A DNA stretch of 13,934 nucleotides from CAJKWP01 sp964554475 (GTDB lineage: Bacteria > Bacillota > Clostridia > Christensenellales > UBA1242), in contig CAZKOT010000033.1 of the NCBI GenBank assembly GCA_964554475.1, forward strand, positions 1 to 13,934, in the 5' to 3' direction. The notes beneath the pieces are model-generated. The model was given only the letters and a program-made list of their open reading frames with translations, ran no database searches and was not told where the DNA came from. Each line of letters begins with the position of its first letter. Positions within the stretch are counted from its first letter, which is position 1. Positions 13,772 through 13,934 of the stretch are shown here, one piece after another. The translations under genes and the position numbers were made by a program.

Positions 13772-13934
13772 TTAATGATTTAACAGGTCCGCTCTCATCT
13801 TTTTTGTTAAGTTTTTTGCTTGTTCTTCCCTAAATTTTTTTACTTCTTCATGATTTCCTGAAATTAAAACTTGTGGAACGGACAAGCCCATAAAAACTTG
13901 CGGACGAGTATATTGCGAATATTCAAGTAGTCCA
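13772..13934 (-). CDS. trmD: tRNA (guanine-N1)-methyltransferase TrmD, C-terminal end
   Basis: The last 53 codons of a gene that begins outside the window are present. They read GLLEYSQYTRPQVFMGLSVPQVLISGNHEEVKKFREEQ and end KKMRADLLNH. This matches the C-terminal domain of TrmD: LLEYPQYTRP, then VPEVLLSGNH, then the helix ending in R..R.PDLL. TrmD methylates G37 of tRNAs that read codons such as CUN, CCN and CGG, using S-adenosylmethionine, and prevents +1 frameshifting. The catalytic knot domain is not in view. The stop is a TAA at 13774-13772. A 102-bp gap without a visible terminator or ORF separates it from rbgA; this is where rplS usually lies. Confidence 0.93.
   Translation of the reverse strand, partial: GLLEYSQYTRPQVFMGLSVPQVLISGNHEEVKKFREEQAKNLTKKMRADLLNH

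Overview
The window is A+T-rich DNA from a Bacillota (Firmicutes) chromosome. The lineage descends from endospore formers: spoIIGA and sigE sit next to ftsA-ftsZ, Shine-Dalgarno sites are strong (AGGAGG type), and two promoters match the sigma-A consensus exactly. I cannot name a genus. An uncultured, low-GC clostridial lineage is my inference.

Layout, left to right. Positions 1-4552 are accessory. They hold the start of a zinc-ribbon/MORN-like protein (minus), a 510-residue orphan membrane-anchored coiled-coil protein (minus), a SHOCT-tailed membrane protein (minus), and a divergent plus-strand pair of a four-helix membrane protein and a short-chain dehydrogenase. A bidirectional terminator near 4590 separates this from the core part.

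Positions 4683-11312 (all minus) are a division and sporulation block, transcribed murA -> ftsQ -> ftsA -> ftsZ, then a GC-rich terminator, then spoIIGA -> sigE. MurA makes the first committed peptidoglycan precursor. FtsQ, FtsA and FtsZ assemble the divisome and Z-ring. SpoIIGA is the membrane aspartyl protease that activates pro-SigE in the mother cell. ftsA has its own perfect promoter. sigG, the usual gene after sigE, is absent here.

Positions 11313-13934 are a translation and ribosome-assembly block. rplS (plus) lies alone behind a roughly 145-nt leader. On the minus strand follow the 3' end of trmD, rbgA (ylqF), yraN and a 45-codon unannotated small gene. In many Firmicutes rplS lies between trmD and rbgA; here it has been moved and inverted.

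Most of the window is conventional. The parts worth a second look are the orphan proteins on the left, a repeated Spo0A-box-like motif in the divergent intergenic region at 3055-3292, the displaced rplS, and the small basic ORF at 12213-12350. I found no mobile element, CRISPR array, tRNA or rRNA.
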